Shown piece by piece: positions 11,501 to 24,232 of a DNA stretch of 64,000 nt. The first letter of the stretch is position 1; each line of letters begins with the position of its first letter. Origin of the DNA: Malachius bipustulatus (taxonomy: Eukaryota > Arthropoda > Insecta > Coleoptera > Melyridae); contig OU342634.1 of assembly GCA_910589415.1 (NCBI GenBank), forward strand, positions 3,658,001-3,722,000, read 5' to 3'. The notes beneath the pieces are model-generated. The model had not been told where the DNA came from. It did no database searches and worked only from the letters and a program-made list of their open reading frames with translations. The translations under genes were made by a program, and so were the position numbers.

Positions 11501-14500
11501 ATCAAGTTGGGTGAACTGCTACTTGAGTTCCAAGAACTTCATTAACATGCATTCTCTAATGAAAATGACACTACCTTCTGATCAACACCAGTCAACTCCG
11601 AAACTGTACTTAACTCAAGAACTTACTAAGAGTTGTCCTGCATTATTAGAGAAATGAGTATTTTGTGAAAGCGAGCACCTAATAAATAAACGGACTGATC
11701 ATTTTGGATGTGTATCCTCCTATCATTACTTCTTTCGTTGAATAATTCATGAGGTCTATCTGACATTCGTTAGAATTTTTGCAAGTGGTGTTTATGAAAG
11801 GTTTACAGGTCCTCTGGGCTAGAAGACTGATTAAAACTAATTATTTTTACAGATGAAATTCTACATTGAGCGCCCATTAGGGTCTCTAGTCTATAGGCTA
11901 GCTTAACATTTGAGATCAGTTGGTTGTCATAAAACATGACTTCAACTGGCCTATGGAGTCGAACGTAACCTATTCTTGATGTCCAATCCCATGCATCAAA
12001 ATTAAATCCCAACGTAAGATAATGACTGACGACTACTAGAAGTGGCCGTCTAATTCTGCTCAAAAATCTGAACTTGCTAATAAAAAAACAAAAGGTGTGT
12101 TGCGTTTATCCAGATAAGTGAATCAACCTCTTACAGAGGTTTACCTCTTTATCTCGCAGAAGGAATCGTGAAGAGGTTCATCAACCAATATAATTATGAA
12201 GTGGACTCAATACTCTCCATTGAAAAAACAAACAAAAAAAAAAAACTAAAAACCTACTCCTTCTGATACACTGACCTATTCTTTTCGAGAATAAAAAAAA
12301 ATTTCTATAGAAAAGGTGTACAAATATTTATTTGTTTCAAAATGGTGAAGGTTTGCAACTAATTTATAGTTCATTGGTTTGTCAAAAGAAACTTATTCAA
12401 CCTCATTACAAACAGGGATGTGACAAGTTTCAGATCCAAAACTATGAAGCTAGTTACCTTTCCCATTCTAATTTCAACATTATGTGACTTCTGCTATATT
12501 TACGTGTAAAACAGGCTAGGGCAAGTTTGGGATATGTCGTGATTTCTATGACAATCAAGTTGGGTGAACTGCTACTTGAGTTCCAAGAACTTCATTAACA
12601 TGCATTCTCTAATGAAAATGACACTACCTTCTGATCAACACCAGTCAACTCCGAAACTGTACTTAACTCAAGAACTTACTAAGAGTTGTCCTGCATTATT
12701 AGAGAAATGAGTATTTTGTGAAAGCGAGCACCTAACAAATAAACGGACTGATCATTTTGGATGTGTATCCTCCTATCATTACTTCTTTCGTTGAATAATT
12801 TATGAGGTCTATCTGACATTCGTTAGAATTTTTGCAAGTGGTGTTTATGAAAGGTTTACAGGTCCTCTGGGCTAGAAGACTGATTAAAACTAATTATTTT
12901 TACAGATGAAATTCTACATTGAGCGCCCATTAGGGCCTCTAGTCTATAGGCTAGCTTAACATTTGAGATCAGTTGGTTGTCATAAAACATGACTTCAACT
13001 GGCCTATGGAGTCGAACGTAACCTATTCTTGATGTCCAATCCCATGCATCAAAATTAAATCCCAACGTAAGATAATGACTGACGACTACTAGAAGTGGCC
13101 GTCTAATTCTGCTCAAAAATCTGAACTTGCTAATAAAAAAACAAAAGGTGTGTTGCGTTTATCCAGATAAGTGAATCAACCTCTTACAGAGGTTTACCTC
13201 TTTATCTCGCAGAAGGAATCGTGAAGAGGTTCATCAACCAATATAATTATGAAGTGGACTCAATACTCTCCATTGAAAAAACAAACAAAAAAAAAAAACT
13301 AAAAACCTACTCCTTCTGATACACTGACCTATTCTTTTCGAGAATAAAAAAAAATTTCTATAGAAAAGGTGTACAAATATTTATTTGTTTCAAAATGGTG
13401 AAGGTTTGCAACTAATTTATAGTTCATTGGTTTGTCAAAAGAAACTTATTCAACCTCATTACAGACAGGGATGTGACAAGTTTCAGATCCAAAACTATGA
13501 AGCTTACCTTTCCCATTCTAATTTCAACATTATGTGACTTCTGCTATATTTACGTGTAAAACAGGCTAGGGCAAGTTTGGGATATGTCGTGATTTCTATG
13601 ACAATCAAGTTGGGTGAACTGCTACTTGAGTTCCAAGAACTTCATTAACATGCATTCTCTAATGAAAATGACACTACCTTCTGATCAACACCAGTCAACT
13701 CCGAAACTGTACTTAACTCAAGAACTTACTAAGAGTTGTCCTGCATTATTAGAGAAATGAGTATTTTGTGAAAGCGAGCACCTAACAAATAAACGGACTG
13801 ATCATTTTGGATGTGTATCCTCCTATCATTACTTCTTTCGTTGAATAATTTATGAGGTCTATCTGACATTCGTTAGAATTTTTGCAAGTGGTGTTTATGA
13901 AAGGTTTACAGGTCCTCTGGGCTAGAAGACTGATTAAAACTAATTATTTTTACAGATGAAATTCTACATTGAGCGCCCATTAGGGCCTCTAGTCTATAGG
14001 CTAGATTAACATTTGAGATCAGTTGGTTGTCATAAAACATGACTTCAAGTGGCCTATGGAGTCGAACGTAACCTATTCTTGATGTCCAATCCCATGCATC
14101 AAAATTAAATCCCAACGTAAGATAATGACTGACGACTACTAGAAGTGGCCGTCTAATTCTGCTCAAAAATCTGAACTTGCTAATAAAAAAACAAAAGGTG
14201 TGTTGTGTTTATCCAGACAAGTGAATCAACCTCTTACAGAGGTTTACCTCTTTATATCGCAGAAGGAATCATGAAGAGGTTCATCAACCAATATAATTAT
14301 GAAGTGGACTCAATACTCTCCATTGAAAAAACAAACAAAAAAAAAAAAAATACTAAAAACCTACTCTTTCTGATACACTGACCTATTCTTTTCGAGAATA
14401 AAAAAAATTTCTATAGAAAAGGTGTACAAATATTTATTTGTTTCAAAATGGTGAAGGTTTGCAACTAATTTATAGTTCATTGGTTTGTCAAAAGAAACTT

Positions 14501-17500
14501 ATTCAACCTCATTACAGACAGGGATGTGACAAGTTTCAGATCCAAAACTATGAAGCTAGTTACCTTTCCCATTCTAATTTCAACATTATGTGACTTCTGC
14601 TATATTTACGTGTAGAACAGGCTAGGGCAAGTTTGGGATATGTCGTGATTTCTATGACAATCAAGTTGGGTGAACTGCTACTTGAGTTCCAAGAACTTCA
14701 TTAACATGCATTCTCTAATGAAAATGACACTACCTTCTGATCAACACCAGTCAACTCCGAAACTGTACTTAACTCAAGAACTTACTAAGAGTTGTCCTGC
14801 ATTATTAGAGAAATGAGTAATTTGTGAAAGCGAGCACCTAACAAATAAACGGACTGATCATTTTGGATGTGTATCCTCCTATCATTACTTCTTTCGTTGA
14901 ATAATTTATGAGGTCTATCTGACATTCGTTAGAATTTTTGCAAGTGGTGTTTATGAAAGGTTTACAGGTCCTCTGGGCTAGAAGACTGATTAAAACTAAT
15001 TATTTTTACAGATGAAATTCTACATTGAGCGCCCATTAGGGCCTCTAGTCTATAGGCTAGATTAACATTTGAGATCAGTTGGTTGTCATAAAACATGACT
15101 TCAACTGGCCTATGGAGTCGAACGTAACCTATTCTTGATGTCCAATCCCATGCATCAAAATTAAATCCCAACGTAAGATAATGACTGACGACTACTAGAA
15201 GTGGCCGTCTAATTCTGCTCAAAAATCTGAACTTGCTAATAAAAAAACAAAAGGTGTGTTGTGTTTATCCAGACAAGTGAATCAACCTCTTACAGAGGTT
15301 TACCTCTTTATATCGCAGAAGGAATCATGAAGAGGTTCATCAACCAATATAATTATGAAGTGGACTCAATACTCTCCATTGAAAAAACAAACAAACAAAA
15401 AAAAATACTAAAAACCTACTCTTTCTGATACACTGACCTATTCTTTTCGAGAATAAAAAAAAATTTCTATAGAAAAGGTGTACAAATATTTATTTGTTTC
15501 AAAATGGTGAAGGTTTGCAACTAATTTATAGTTCATTGGTTTGTCAAAAGAAACTTATTCAACCTCATTACAGACAGGGATGTGACAAGTTTCAGATCCA
15601 AAACTATGAAGCTAGTTACCTTTCCCATTCTAATTTCAACATTATGTGACTTCTGCTATATTTACGTGTAAAACAGGCTAGGGCAAGTTTGGGATATGTC
15701 GTGATTTCTATGACAATCAAGTTGGGTGAACTGCTACTTGAGTTCCAAGAACTTCATTAACATGCATTCTCTAATGAAAATGACACTACCTTCTGATCAA
15801 CACCAGTCAACTCCGAAACTGTACTTAACTCAAGAACTTACTAAGAGTTGTCCTGCATTATTAGAGAAATGAGTAATTTGTGAAAGCGAGCACCTAACAA
15901 ATAAACGGGCTGATCATTTTGGATGTGTATCCTCCTATCATTACTTCTTTCGTTGAATAATTTATGAGGTCTATCTGACATTCGTTAGAATTTTTGCAAG
16001 TGGTGTTTATGAAAGGTTTACAGGTCCTCTGGGCTAGAAGACTGATTAAAACTAATTATTTTTACAGATGAAATTCTACATTGAGCGCCCATTAGGGCCT
16101 CTAGTCTATAGGCTAGATTAACATTTGAGATCAGTTGGTTGTCATAAAACATGACTTCAACTGGCCTATGGAGTCGAACGTAACCTATTCTTGATGTCCA
16201 ATCCCATGCATCAAAATTAAATCCCAACGTAAGATAATGACTGACGACTACTAGAAGTGGCCGTCTAATTCTGCTCAAAAATCTGAACTTGCTAATAAAA
16301 AAACAAAAGGTGTGTTGTGTTTATCCAGACAAGTGAATCAACCTCTTACAGAGGTTTACCTCTTTATATCGCAGAAGGAATCATGAAGAGGTTCATCAAC
16401 CAATATAATTATGAAGTGGACTCAATACTCTCCATTGAAAAAACAAAAAAAAAAAAAAAATACTAAAAACCTACTCTTTCTGATACACTGACCTATTCTT
16501 TTCGAGAATAAAAAAAATTTCTATAGAAAAGGTGTACAAATATTTATTTGTTTCAAAATGGTGAAGGTTTGCAACTAATTTATAGTTCATTGGTTTGTCA
16601 AAAGAAACTTATTCAACCTCATTACAGACAGGGATGTGACAAGTTTCAGATCCAAAACTATGAAGCTAGTTACCTTTCCCATTCTAATTTCAACATTATG
16701 TGACTTCTGCTATATTTACGTGTAAAACAGGCTAGGGCAAGTTTGGGATATGTCGTGATTTCTATGACAATCAAGTTGGGTGAACTGCTACTTGAGTTCC
16801 AAGAACTTCATTAACATGCATTCTCTAATGAAAATGACACTACCTTCTGATCAACACCAGTCAACTCCGAAACTGTACTTAACTCAAGAACTTACTAAGA
16901 GTTGTCCTGCATTATTAGAGAAATGAGTAATTTGTGAAAGCGAGCACCTAACAAATAAACGGGCTGATCATTTTGGATGTGTATCCTCCTATCATTACTT
17001 CTTTCGTTGAATAATTTATGAGGTCTATCTGACATTCGTTAGAATTTTTGCAAGTGGTGTTTATGAAAGGTTTACAGGTCCTCTGGGCTAGAAGACTGAT
17101 TAAAACTAATTATTTTTACAGATGAAATTCTACATTGAGCGCCCATTAGGGCCTCTAGTCTATAGGCTAGATTAACATTTGAGATCAGTTGGTTGTCATA
17201 AAACATGACTTCAACTGGCCTATGGAGTCGAACGTAACCTATTCTTGATGTCCAATCCCATGCATCAAAATTAAATCCCAACGTAAGATAATGACTGACG
17301 ACTACTAGAAGTGGCCGTCTAATTCTGCTCAAAAATCTGAACTTGCTAATAAAAAAACAAAAGGTGTGTTGTGTTTATCCAGACAAGTGAATCAACCTCG
17401 TACAGAGGTTTACCTCTTTATATCGCAGAAGGAATCATGAAGAGGTTCATCAACCAATATAATTGCCTCTAGTCTATAGGCTAGATTAACATTTGAGATC

Positions 17501-18238
17501 AGTTGGTTGTCATAAAACATGACTTCAACTGGCCTATGGAGTCGAACGTAACCTATTCTTGATGTCCAATCCCATGCATCAAAATTAAATCCCAACGTAA
17601 GATAATGACTGACGACTACTAGAAGTGGCCGTCTAATTCTGCTCAAAAATCTGAACTTGCTAATAAAAAAACAAAAGGTGTGTTGTGTTTATCCAGACAA
17701 GTGAATCAACCTCGTACAGAGGTTTACCTCTTTATATCGCAGAAGGAATCATGAAGAGGTTCATCAACCAATATAATTATGAAGTGGACTCAATACTCTC
17801 CATTGAAAAAACAAACAAAAAAAAAAAATACTAAAAACCTACTCTTTCTGATACACTGACCTATTCTTTTCGAGAATAAAAAAAAATTTCTATAGAAAAG
17901 GTGTACAAATATTTATTTGTTTCAAAATGGTGAAGGTTTGCAACTAATTTATAGTTCATTGGTTTGTCAAAAGAAACTTATTCAACCTCATTACAGACAG
18001 GGATGTGACAAGTTTCAGATCCAAAACTATGAAGCTAGTAGTTACCTTTCCCATTCTAATTTCAACATTATGTGACTTCTGCTATATTTACGTGTAAAAC
18101 AGGCTAGGGCAAGTTTGGGATATGTCGTGATTTCTATGACAATCAAGTTGGGTGAACTGCTACTTGAGTTCCAAGAACTTCATTAACATGCATTCTCTAA
18201 TGAAAATGACACTACCTTCTGATCAACACCAGTCAACT
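5588..18238. repeat. Tandem satellite array, ~1.05-kb monomer
   Basis: Head-to-tail units marked by tataggctag at 5588, 6641, 7687, 8737, 9790, 10845, 11892, 12945, 13995, 15051, 16107, 17161 and 17475. Spacings are 1046-1056 bp except the 314-bp unit at 17161; the last unit stops after ~764 bp. Units differ by rare substitutions, small indels (for example missing atgcatc in unit 2 and ggcc in unit 3) and changes in A-run length. Neighbouring units share variants, so homogenisation is local and recent. Each unit contains a short hairpin, cctcttacagaggtttacctctt. I see no tRNA, 5S, histone or known snRNA in the monomer. An 86-codon minus-strand frame recurs but has no ATG (it opens with TTG) and is broken in units 2 and 3. 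Confidence 0.95.
17161..17474. repeat. Truncated 314-bp satellite monomer
   Basis: The unit carries only the first ~300 bp of the monomer, ending ...aaccaatataatt, then jumps to gcctctagtctatagg, the start phase of the next unit. About 740 bp is therefore missing. This is what unequal crossing-over or an internal deletion between misaligned units would leave. Confidence 0.9.
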
Positions 18239-18346
18239 CTATGTTCATTTAGTGGCTGTAGTTATAATGTAGATTAAATACCTTCTGTAACTGTGGCGAC
18301 TATCAGAAATAAAGATTGTTGTTATGTTATGTTATGTGCTGGACCA
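18239..18346 (+). mobile_element. Short LINE/SINE-like 3' tail ending in TTATG repeats
   Basis: About 100 bp ending in aaataaagattgttgttatgttatgttatg. A 3' end of short tandem repeats instead of polyA is a habit of some non-LTR retrotransposons (such as RTE-type) and their SINEs. It lies at the junction between the satellite and a broken tnp2-like gene. The body is too short to classify. Confidence 0.35.
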
Positions 18347-18357
18347 CAAACCCAAGT

Positions 18358-19402
18358 ATAAAGAACAGTGCGCATTACCCCAAGACAAACCGCATGCATA
18401 TAATCAAGCGGAAAGCTTCGACCAAATGGGTATCTGATACATAGAATTCCTCATCTTCCTGCCGACGAAATCCTTTATGTGATCTTGGCAAGCCATCACA
18501 CCTGGGAAAAGTCATACGGTTATTACACCAAGTGCCATTTTGTTGGCACCGAGTACAAGATGAGTATCCCGTGTGACCCTTTGTGCCCAAGATAGAAGCT
18601 TTAGCCGGTGCATCACATTATTTCAACTGTTATTAGTTTTCCACTAACAGAAAGACCTTCTGTTATTAATGCAGCACTTTCTGTCACAAAATCTCTCAAG
18701 AAAGAGGAACATAATTTAGGTTTTCCTTTTCCGTAGTAGACACAGTTTTAAGTGAAGGGATATTTGCAATGGAAGACAAAATTGGCCAAAATTCACCGCT
18801 ACTACTTTTAAATAAATGAAGTCCATAGGTGCTTATGTGGAGAGTTACAGAATTAATTGAATCTATAATTTTTGTAAGCAATTTTTTTTAAATTCACAGA
18901 TAATCCTATATGACAATAATCTCCCGGAAGTATCTCACAAGTAGCAACAGATTTCGGGGTTTTTAAAAGAGTTTGAGCATCCAAAGTGGTTTATTTTGAA
19001 TTTTATTACCCAATCTACAATATTCTTTCTCACTTTTCATTCATCATTAGCATCATTCAAATCCCATTCTTCGTCACTTAAATTATCATGAGACGATCTA
19101 TCAAAAAAATTGTCAAATTCCTCCCACAACATTGTAGATGTGACGGGGTCTGGCAATAAGTTCCCTTCAATTTTGGCAGAAGGTAAACTTTGGTGGAGAG
19201 ATGGTGGACGTGAAGGAAATGAACATGGTATCGTAGTATGATTATTATCTTCTGCCTGACATGAATTAGACTCAGACTCAGAATTATCATCTTCTTTTTG
19301 ATGTTCTGTCTCCTCGCTCATACTCTCCTGTACATTCAAGAGCCTTTGTAAACGTTTTCTCTTACCCTGTCTTGTCGTATCCATGAACTCCTTGCGCGAC
19401 AT
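18358..19402 (-). pseudogene. tnp2/Transposase_21-like gene remnant, copy A
   Basis: On the minus strand an ATG at 19402 opens a 121-residue acidic N-terminal segment (MSRKEFMDTTRQGKRKRLQR..., ending DEEWDLNDANDE). After an intervening region come fragments recognisable by comparison with the copy at 42228-43932: YGLHLFKSSSGEFWPI against that copy's DGLPLTKSSSSQFWPI, then TKGHTGYSSCTRCQQNG against TKGHTGYFSCTKCIQEG, then a frameshifted LDYMHAVCLGVMR. Stops and frameshifts separate these pieces. The 3' part is missing at 18358, where the retroposon tail begins. This family is widespread in insects and cnidarians and is related to tnp2-type transposases; whether it still acts as a transposase is unknown to me. 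Confidence 0.6.
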
Positions 19403-20007
19403 CTGACAATATGGAAAATAAATATATGTATGTCATTAACTAATTACATTGTATTTCCATTTTTACTTCAACATTATATCCTTTACAGCAGATCAGAAAC
19501 AAGAGGAAAGTAGGAAAAAAATCAACAGATTAGCTACTCAAAGAGACAAAGAGAGAGCTCGATGCGAAGATTTAAGTGTTTAAAAAGTAAAACGAAGGAA
19601 ACTTTAAAAATCAAAAGTGAGAAAATAAAACCAAAGCACAATAATTGGTTAAAACTTTTTATCTTCTTCTACTTCTGGACAGAAGTGAACACAGCTTTGA
19701 AATGAAACGAGGATAGTTGAAGCGACATCTTGTTTTATATTCAAATTACTCAGCTGATTCGGTCACTCGGCTTTGTGCTTGCTACAAAGAAGTTGTCAGA
19801 CGTGGGCGTGCGCGATGAGCGATAAATGCGTACACCAATCACTTTGCGAGGGGATAACATCGAAACGAATGGCACATCAGATTCACGGAACAGGGCAAGC
19901 ACCGAGAGGGCCGACAAAGCTGACGGTTGCTTTGCAGGCTTGATGCAAGCTTGCATCAGGCTTGCAGACTTCAGGCTTGCAAGGCAAGCTTATATCAAGC
20001 TTGCGTG
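19403..20007. other. Gene-poor spacer with a GCTTGC-rich palindrome
   Basis: No gene that I can support. The stretch 19936-20007 is rich in gcttgc and holds a perfect 18-bp palindrome at 19941-19958 (TGATGCAAGCTTGCATCA). The composite LTR element begins immediately afterwards, at 20012. Confidence 0.4.
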
Positions 20008-20011
20008 CTAT
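20008..20011. repeat. Target-site duplication CTAT (left copy)
   Basis: CTAT directly before the terminal TGTAACACC; matched at 30130-30133 directly after GGTGTTACA. Four-base duplications are usual for Ty3/gypsy integrases. A 4-base match can occur by chance. Confidence 0.5.
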
Positions 20012-21021
20012 TGTAACACCGTGGCCCGTAATGAACGGCAATGTAACAGGGGGAGAGAGAGAACTCCCTTGTTAGCTTGTAAAATTTTACGACACCCCTG
20101 TTAACTAGTCAAATTGATTTTAGCCGAGCGGAACTAAAGTTTTTGAAAGGAAGCCGTGGAGCCGGATCTGACCACTGGCATACACCGTGGCGATCTCGAA
20201 TGTCAAATCCACTAAAGACCAACTAATAAAGAAAAAGCTAAGTTAGGAGTTTAAATAACTCTCTGTGGTGAAACGAGTGGAGCAAAGTCTCCGGGTGTAT
20301 TACCTACCGAGCCTTGAACCAGTTGAAACACATAAAAATTTATAGAAGCGGCGTAGGTTCTTTTAAAACATCGTTCGGTGCTCTCATCTACTAAAATAAT
20401 GTGAGGTATCTGAAATGGAATTAATTTACGAATAGCTAGCTCTTTTACAAATAAACCAATATTAAATATTATAGGTTTAATAGAAATTCACACATTACAA
20501 AATGAGTGCAATTAGGCGGTCGACCTCCCTAAGACTCTGAAAGAAACAATAATCACCTTATTCTAAAAGTACATATTTATAAAATAGAAATCTTCTTGCA
20601 GGAAAATCAATGGTAAATGCTTTAAAACTCACTCAGTAGAACTATTAATTCAAGACTCACAGAGTTACTATTCTTGACCTCCAATTAAAGCTGGAAGGAT
20701 TACGTTGAAAGTCGGGAGACGGCAAATAGATTTAATTCACACTAGGAACGTATGGATGCTGCTGGCGGTTGGATCAGTTGAAGAACATTAGTAGGTACTC
20801 CACCACTAGCACCGTCAATTCAAAGGGTAGTATCCGAAGGTTTCTCCGCGTGGTTAAGGTGAAATTCGATTATGTAGCACAAAGCGATTTCACATAACTT
20901 ATTCACTTCTTTCATTAAGCACAACAACCAATTTATAATACAATAAGCTATTGACAACACTTATAAACATCAATCGAGAGCTAGTTACTGGTAATTTATT
21001 ACTAATAGTTGAAATAGTTCA
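20012..21021 (-). repeat. LTR-like repeat, left copy (reversed)
   Basis: About 1,010 bp nearly identical to the reverse complement of 24707-25435 plus 29843-30129. Read on the minus strand it starts TGAACTATTTC and ends ...GGTGTTACA. Its inner edge carries the small palindrome GTTGAA...TTCAAC and is followed at 21024-21044 by a run of 21 T (A on the coding strand), a position where a polypurine tract would lie. Confidence 0.7.
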
Positions 21022-21203
21022 ACTTTTTTTTTTTTTTTTTTTTTAATAGATTTTTAATTTCTATGCTAAGTTTAAATTACGAAAATGAACATTATCCATT
21101 CTAAATGGACTACCAGTTGCTGAAGGCAAGGGGTAGCAAAAATTTAAGAATAACTTAACTATAATTCTAAATTTAAGTGAATGATAAGATTTTAACTTCT
21201 AAA

Positions 21204-22237
21204 TTAATTCGGGTTTTCAATGTAATACTGAGTTGCTAAGATTTCGTCTAATCCTACGATCGTCTGATTGTCGACTGCTTGGGTGTGGGTGGGAGTTACT
21301 AGCCAGTAAGGGCCTGTGGTAAACACGGGGTTGGCTGTAAGGGACCATCTTCCTAAGCCGCCGTTTGAGTAGACGGGGTGGAGAGTTGCGTACTGCGACA
21401 TTGAGTCGTAGGGTTGAACTATCTTGTTTTCCGGGGAACTGTGCGTACACGCGAAGGTGTACGGGTGTTTGTTCGGAAATGCATGGTTTATGGTCGAATA
21501 GATATTCGTTGGGACAGTTTCGGAACTGAGTGCGTTGAAAGTTGAAGTAACTAGTGAGCACTGAGGGCCTGTGGGGGAACAGTCCGCTAAAGTAACTGAG
21601 TCCTTAAAAAAGGAAGAGTAGTTTGCGAAAATTTTATTCGTTCTAATGAGCCAATCGGAGTTTGAAAGGCAGAGAAATTCTTCAGCTGTTGAGGCTGAGT
21701 CATCCTCATCAAAAGATGGCAGACCTAAGTCTGGTCCATTCATGCGAAATTTGTGGTCTAGATCGGTTGTAGACTCTGGGGTAAACAGGGATATGGGATT
21801 AAGAAGGTAATCCTTCTGCATCCTGGTCCCGTGACCGGCTCGAAGATTGGATCCGTATACAGTGCGGTTGACAGAGTTGTCGAAAGTCGTTGACTTTTGC
21901 ATAATTAGGGATGTCTTCTTGGTCCGCTGTTAGAATCGAGTTAATGAAAAAGAGCGATTGTGGTATGTTGGGGAGCTCAAGTTCATAGGCGTGTCTCTGT
22001 GTTCCAATGTATAGTTGGTGTAGAGCGTCAGGGCCTACCTTTTCAGGGATGTAGGGAGTGACAGGGCCAAAGCGATCTGATGTGGGTTCACTCGTAGAGA
22101 GCGCTTTGAAAATAGGTGCCAAGGGTCCGGGGATAGAAAAGGATTCTGGGGGAATCTCTTCAATTAATTCATTGATTAATCTCTTGGTCGATCTTGTTCC
22201 AATTTTGCATGCGGTTTGCGCACGTAAGGTTTGGATG
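21204..22237 (-). pseudogene. Unrecognised ORF of the inverted-LTR element (left arm)
   Basis: On the minus strand a frame with KIGTRSTKRLINELIEEIPP runs through PLAPIFKALSTSEPTSD and VGPDALHQLYIGTQRH to about 21895. There the sense-looking reading passes to another frame continuing as TVYGSNLRAGHG... and ending IVGLDEILATQYYIENPN with a stop at 21204. Together about 340 residues, rich in Ser, Thr, Pro and Asn, with no zinc knuckle, protease or RT motif that I recognise. Gag, an extra ORF or a non-retroviral passenger are all possible. The single frame change suggests decay. I do not assign a function. Confidence 0.35.
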
Positions 22238-22261
22238 TAAAAGACGATGCCAAAATATAAT

Positions 22262-24232
22262 CGTGAAAGTAGGGGATGCCACTTGTCAAAATTTATTGAA
22301 ACTAAATACGAAATGGAAATGGACTGACGAGGAGAAGAAAAGCTTTGAAACGGCTAAAGAGGCTGTGACGAGTTTAATACTCTTGAGACATCCAAATCCA
22401 AAATTACCATTCATAGTTAATACCGACGCATCTTTAGTGGCAGTGGGAGGTTGTCTTATACAGGTTAACCCTGATACTTTATCTAGGGGGGTGGTAGGTT
22501 TTTATAGTAGATCCTTACGAGGACCGGAGCTCAATTACGGAGTGAATGAGATCGAGGCTCTAGCCGTCATAGAATGTCTACGCCACTGGCGTGTATTTAT
22601 TATGGGTTATCCGATAATAATTGAAACAAATAATCGTTCATTAACATTTCTGAGATCTTGTAGGTTATTAAACGCAAGACTAACTAGGTGGACCCTATTT
22701 TTAACTCAATTTAATATTGTCGAAATTAAGTATATCCCTGGTGGTGAAAATAAAATTGCCGATACGCTCTCTCGATATCCCAAAGATCGGGATGAAGTTG
22801 AGCTGCGTTCTAAACCGAAAACAGTCGTTGTTAATACCTTCGGTATTGCGGAGGAAATCGAACGGGAAGTGGCCGTCGAATCAGCTGTTGAACGTGTTAT
22901 ACAAATAAACGCGGTCAGGCGACGATCTTGTGGAGAGGAGAGATTGAAGCGGCTACGCGATCAAATACGGAACATGAGCGCACTGCAACGAGATGACGAA
23001 TTTTACAAACAAATTATTAATATTCTAGTTAATGAATCAAGTAACCGTATAAATCAAACTGGAAATTCGCGGGTAGAATACCTTATTAATGACGAATTGC
23101 TTTTTGCTAAGGCTAAACAGGATCTGAATTTTAGACTGTGTATACCTAAGAACGTACTTCTTGATTTGATAATTTATGAGCATGAAAAGTCGGGTCATTT
23201 TGGAGTCGAAAAGGTTGCAATGGTACTACGGAGATTCTATTATTGGCCTAATTTTGTAAGAACCATTAACCAGGTTTTGAGGGGTTGCGCTCTATGCCAG
23301 AAGGTAAAGCCTTCTTCCCAAAATTACGGTCCCTATCAAACAATTTCGGTCGAAAACCCAGGAGACCTCCTATGTACCGACATTATAGGTCCTTTACCGA
23401 TCTCTCGGGGTAATGTTAAATATATTTTGGTTTTTATCGATACTTTTTCGAAGCATTTGGCGTTGTATGCCATCAAAAAAATAACTTCCCGCGTCATTCT
23501 AAATAAATTGCGTAACGACTATATTCCTCGGATTGGTCGTTCACCAGAAGGTATATTATCAGATAATGCGATGTATTATCAAAGTAAAGAATGGCATCAA
23601 ACCTTATCCGAATTGAATATTAAAATATACCATACTTCGGTTTACAATCCGAAAGCTAACATAACAGAGAGAGCTAATAAACAAATAGGTATTCTGTTAC
23701 GTGTTTACTGTCATCAACATAATACTAAGTGGGCCAACTATCTATCGATAGTTGAAGATAAAATAACGCGATACACCACACTACAAAGTATACCCCTAAC
23801 GAAATCTTATTAAATAAGAGTAGGGAGGACGAACTCGTAGGTAAAATCAATTTTCCGCGATTAAACAAACTGACCAATGTCCAGGTAATCGAGGATGCCA
23901 GGGTTAATTTTAATCAAGCTGCTAAAAAGCGGATGGAGAAAAACCAGAGCCCTAAACCTGTTATTTTTAAACCAGGAGATCTTGTGCTGCGACGGACTCA
24001 TTATTTGTCGAATGCCGAGGACCGTACTATTAAGAAGCTCTTTTTACTATATGAAGGTCCCTATTTGATTAAATCCTGTTTCGATAATAATGCTTATGTC
24101 TTAGCGTCAATAGATGATGATTCTGTTATCATCGGCGTGCATAATGTCAATCACTTAAAACTGTTTAATCAGGAAGTTTCTTTGTCAGACATCTCTTGGA
24201 ACGGGAGTAATTTTAAATGTCGCCAACCATAG
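22262..24232 (+). pseudogene. Ty3/gypsy pol remnant: RNase H and integrase
   Basis: The plus-strand frame enters within the connection region of reverse transcriptase (KWKWTDEEKKSFETAKEAV); the RT palm is absent, so the copy is 5' truncated. RNase H follows with NTDAS, NEIEAL and IADTLSR, but the usual TDH reads TNN, removing one catalytic Asp. The integrase has an HHCC finger (HEKSGHFGVEKV...CALCQKV, about 23180-23310) and core motifs CTDIIG, SDNAMYY and TERANKQIG giving the D, D, E triad. The first frame stops at 23813; the same protein continues in another frame from about 23770 to 24232 (FKPGDLVLRR, typical of the integrase C-terminal domain). Truncation, a frameshift and the RNase H substitution make it inactive. 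Confidence 0.8.

Noticed and set aside
5588..18238. Array as rDNA, histone, tRNA or CRISPR-like repeats
   Set aside because: Monomers contain none of the conserved RNA or histone sequences that I know, and the unit is far too long for CRISPR.
19826..20104. Plus-strand 92-codon frame crossing the LTR element boundary
   Set aside because: It crosses the target duplication and enters the LTR; composition follows the GCTTGC repeat. No homology recognised.
22194..22261. ATG at 22194 as the start of pol
   Set aside because: The frame before about 22262 crosses the head-to-head junction and has no pol similarity; the ATG is accidental.
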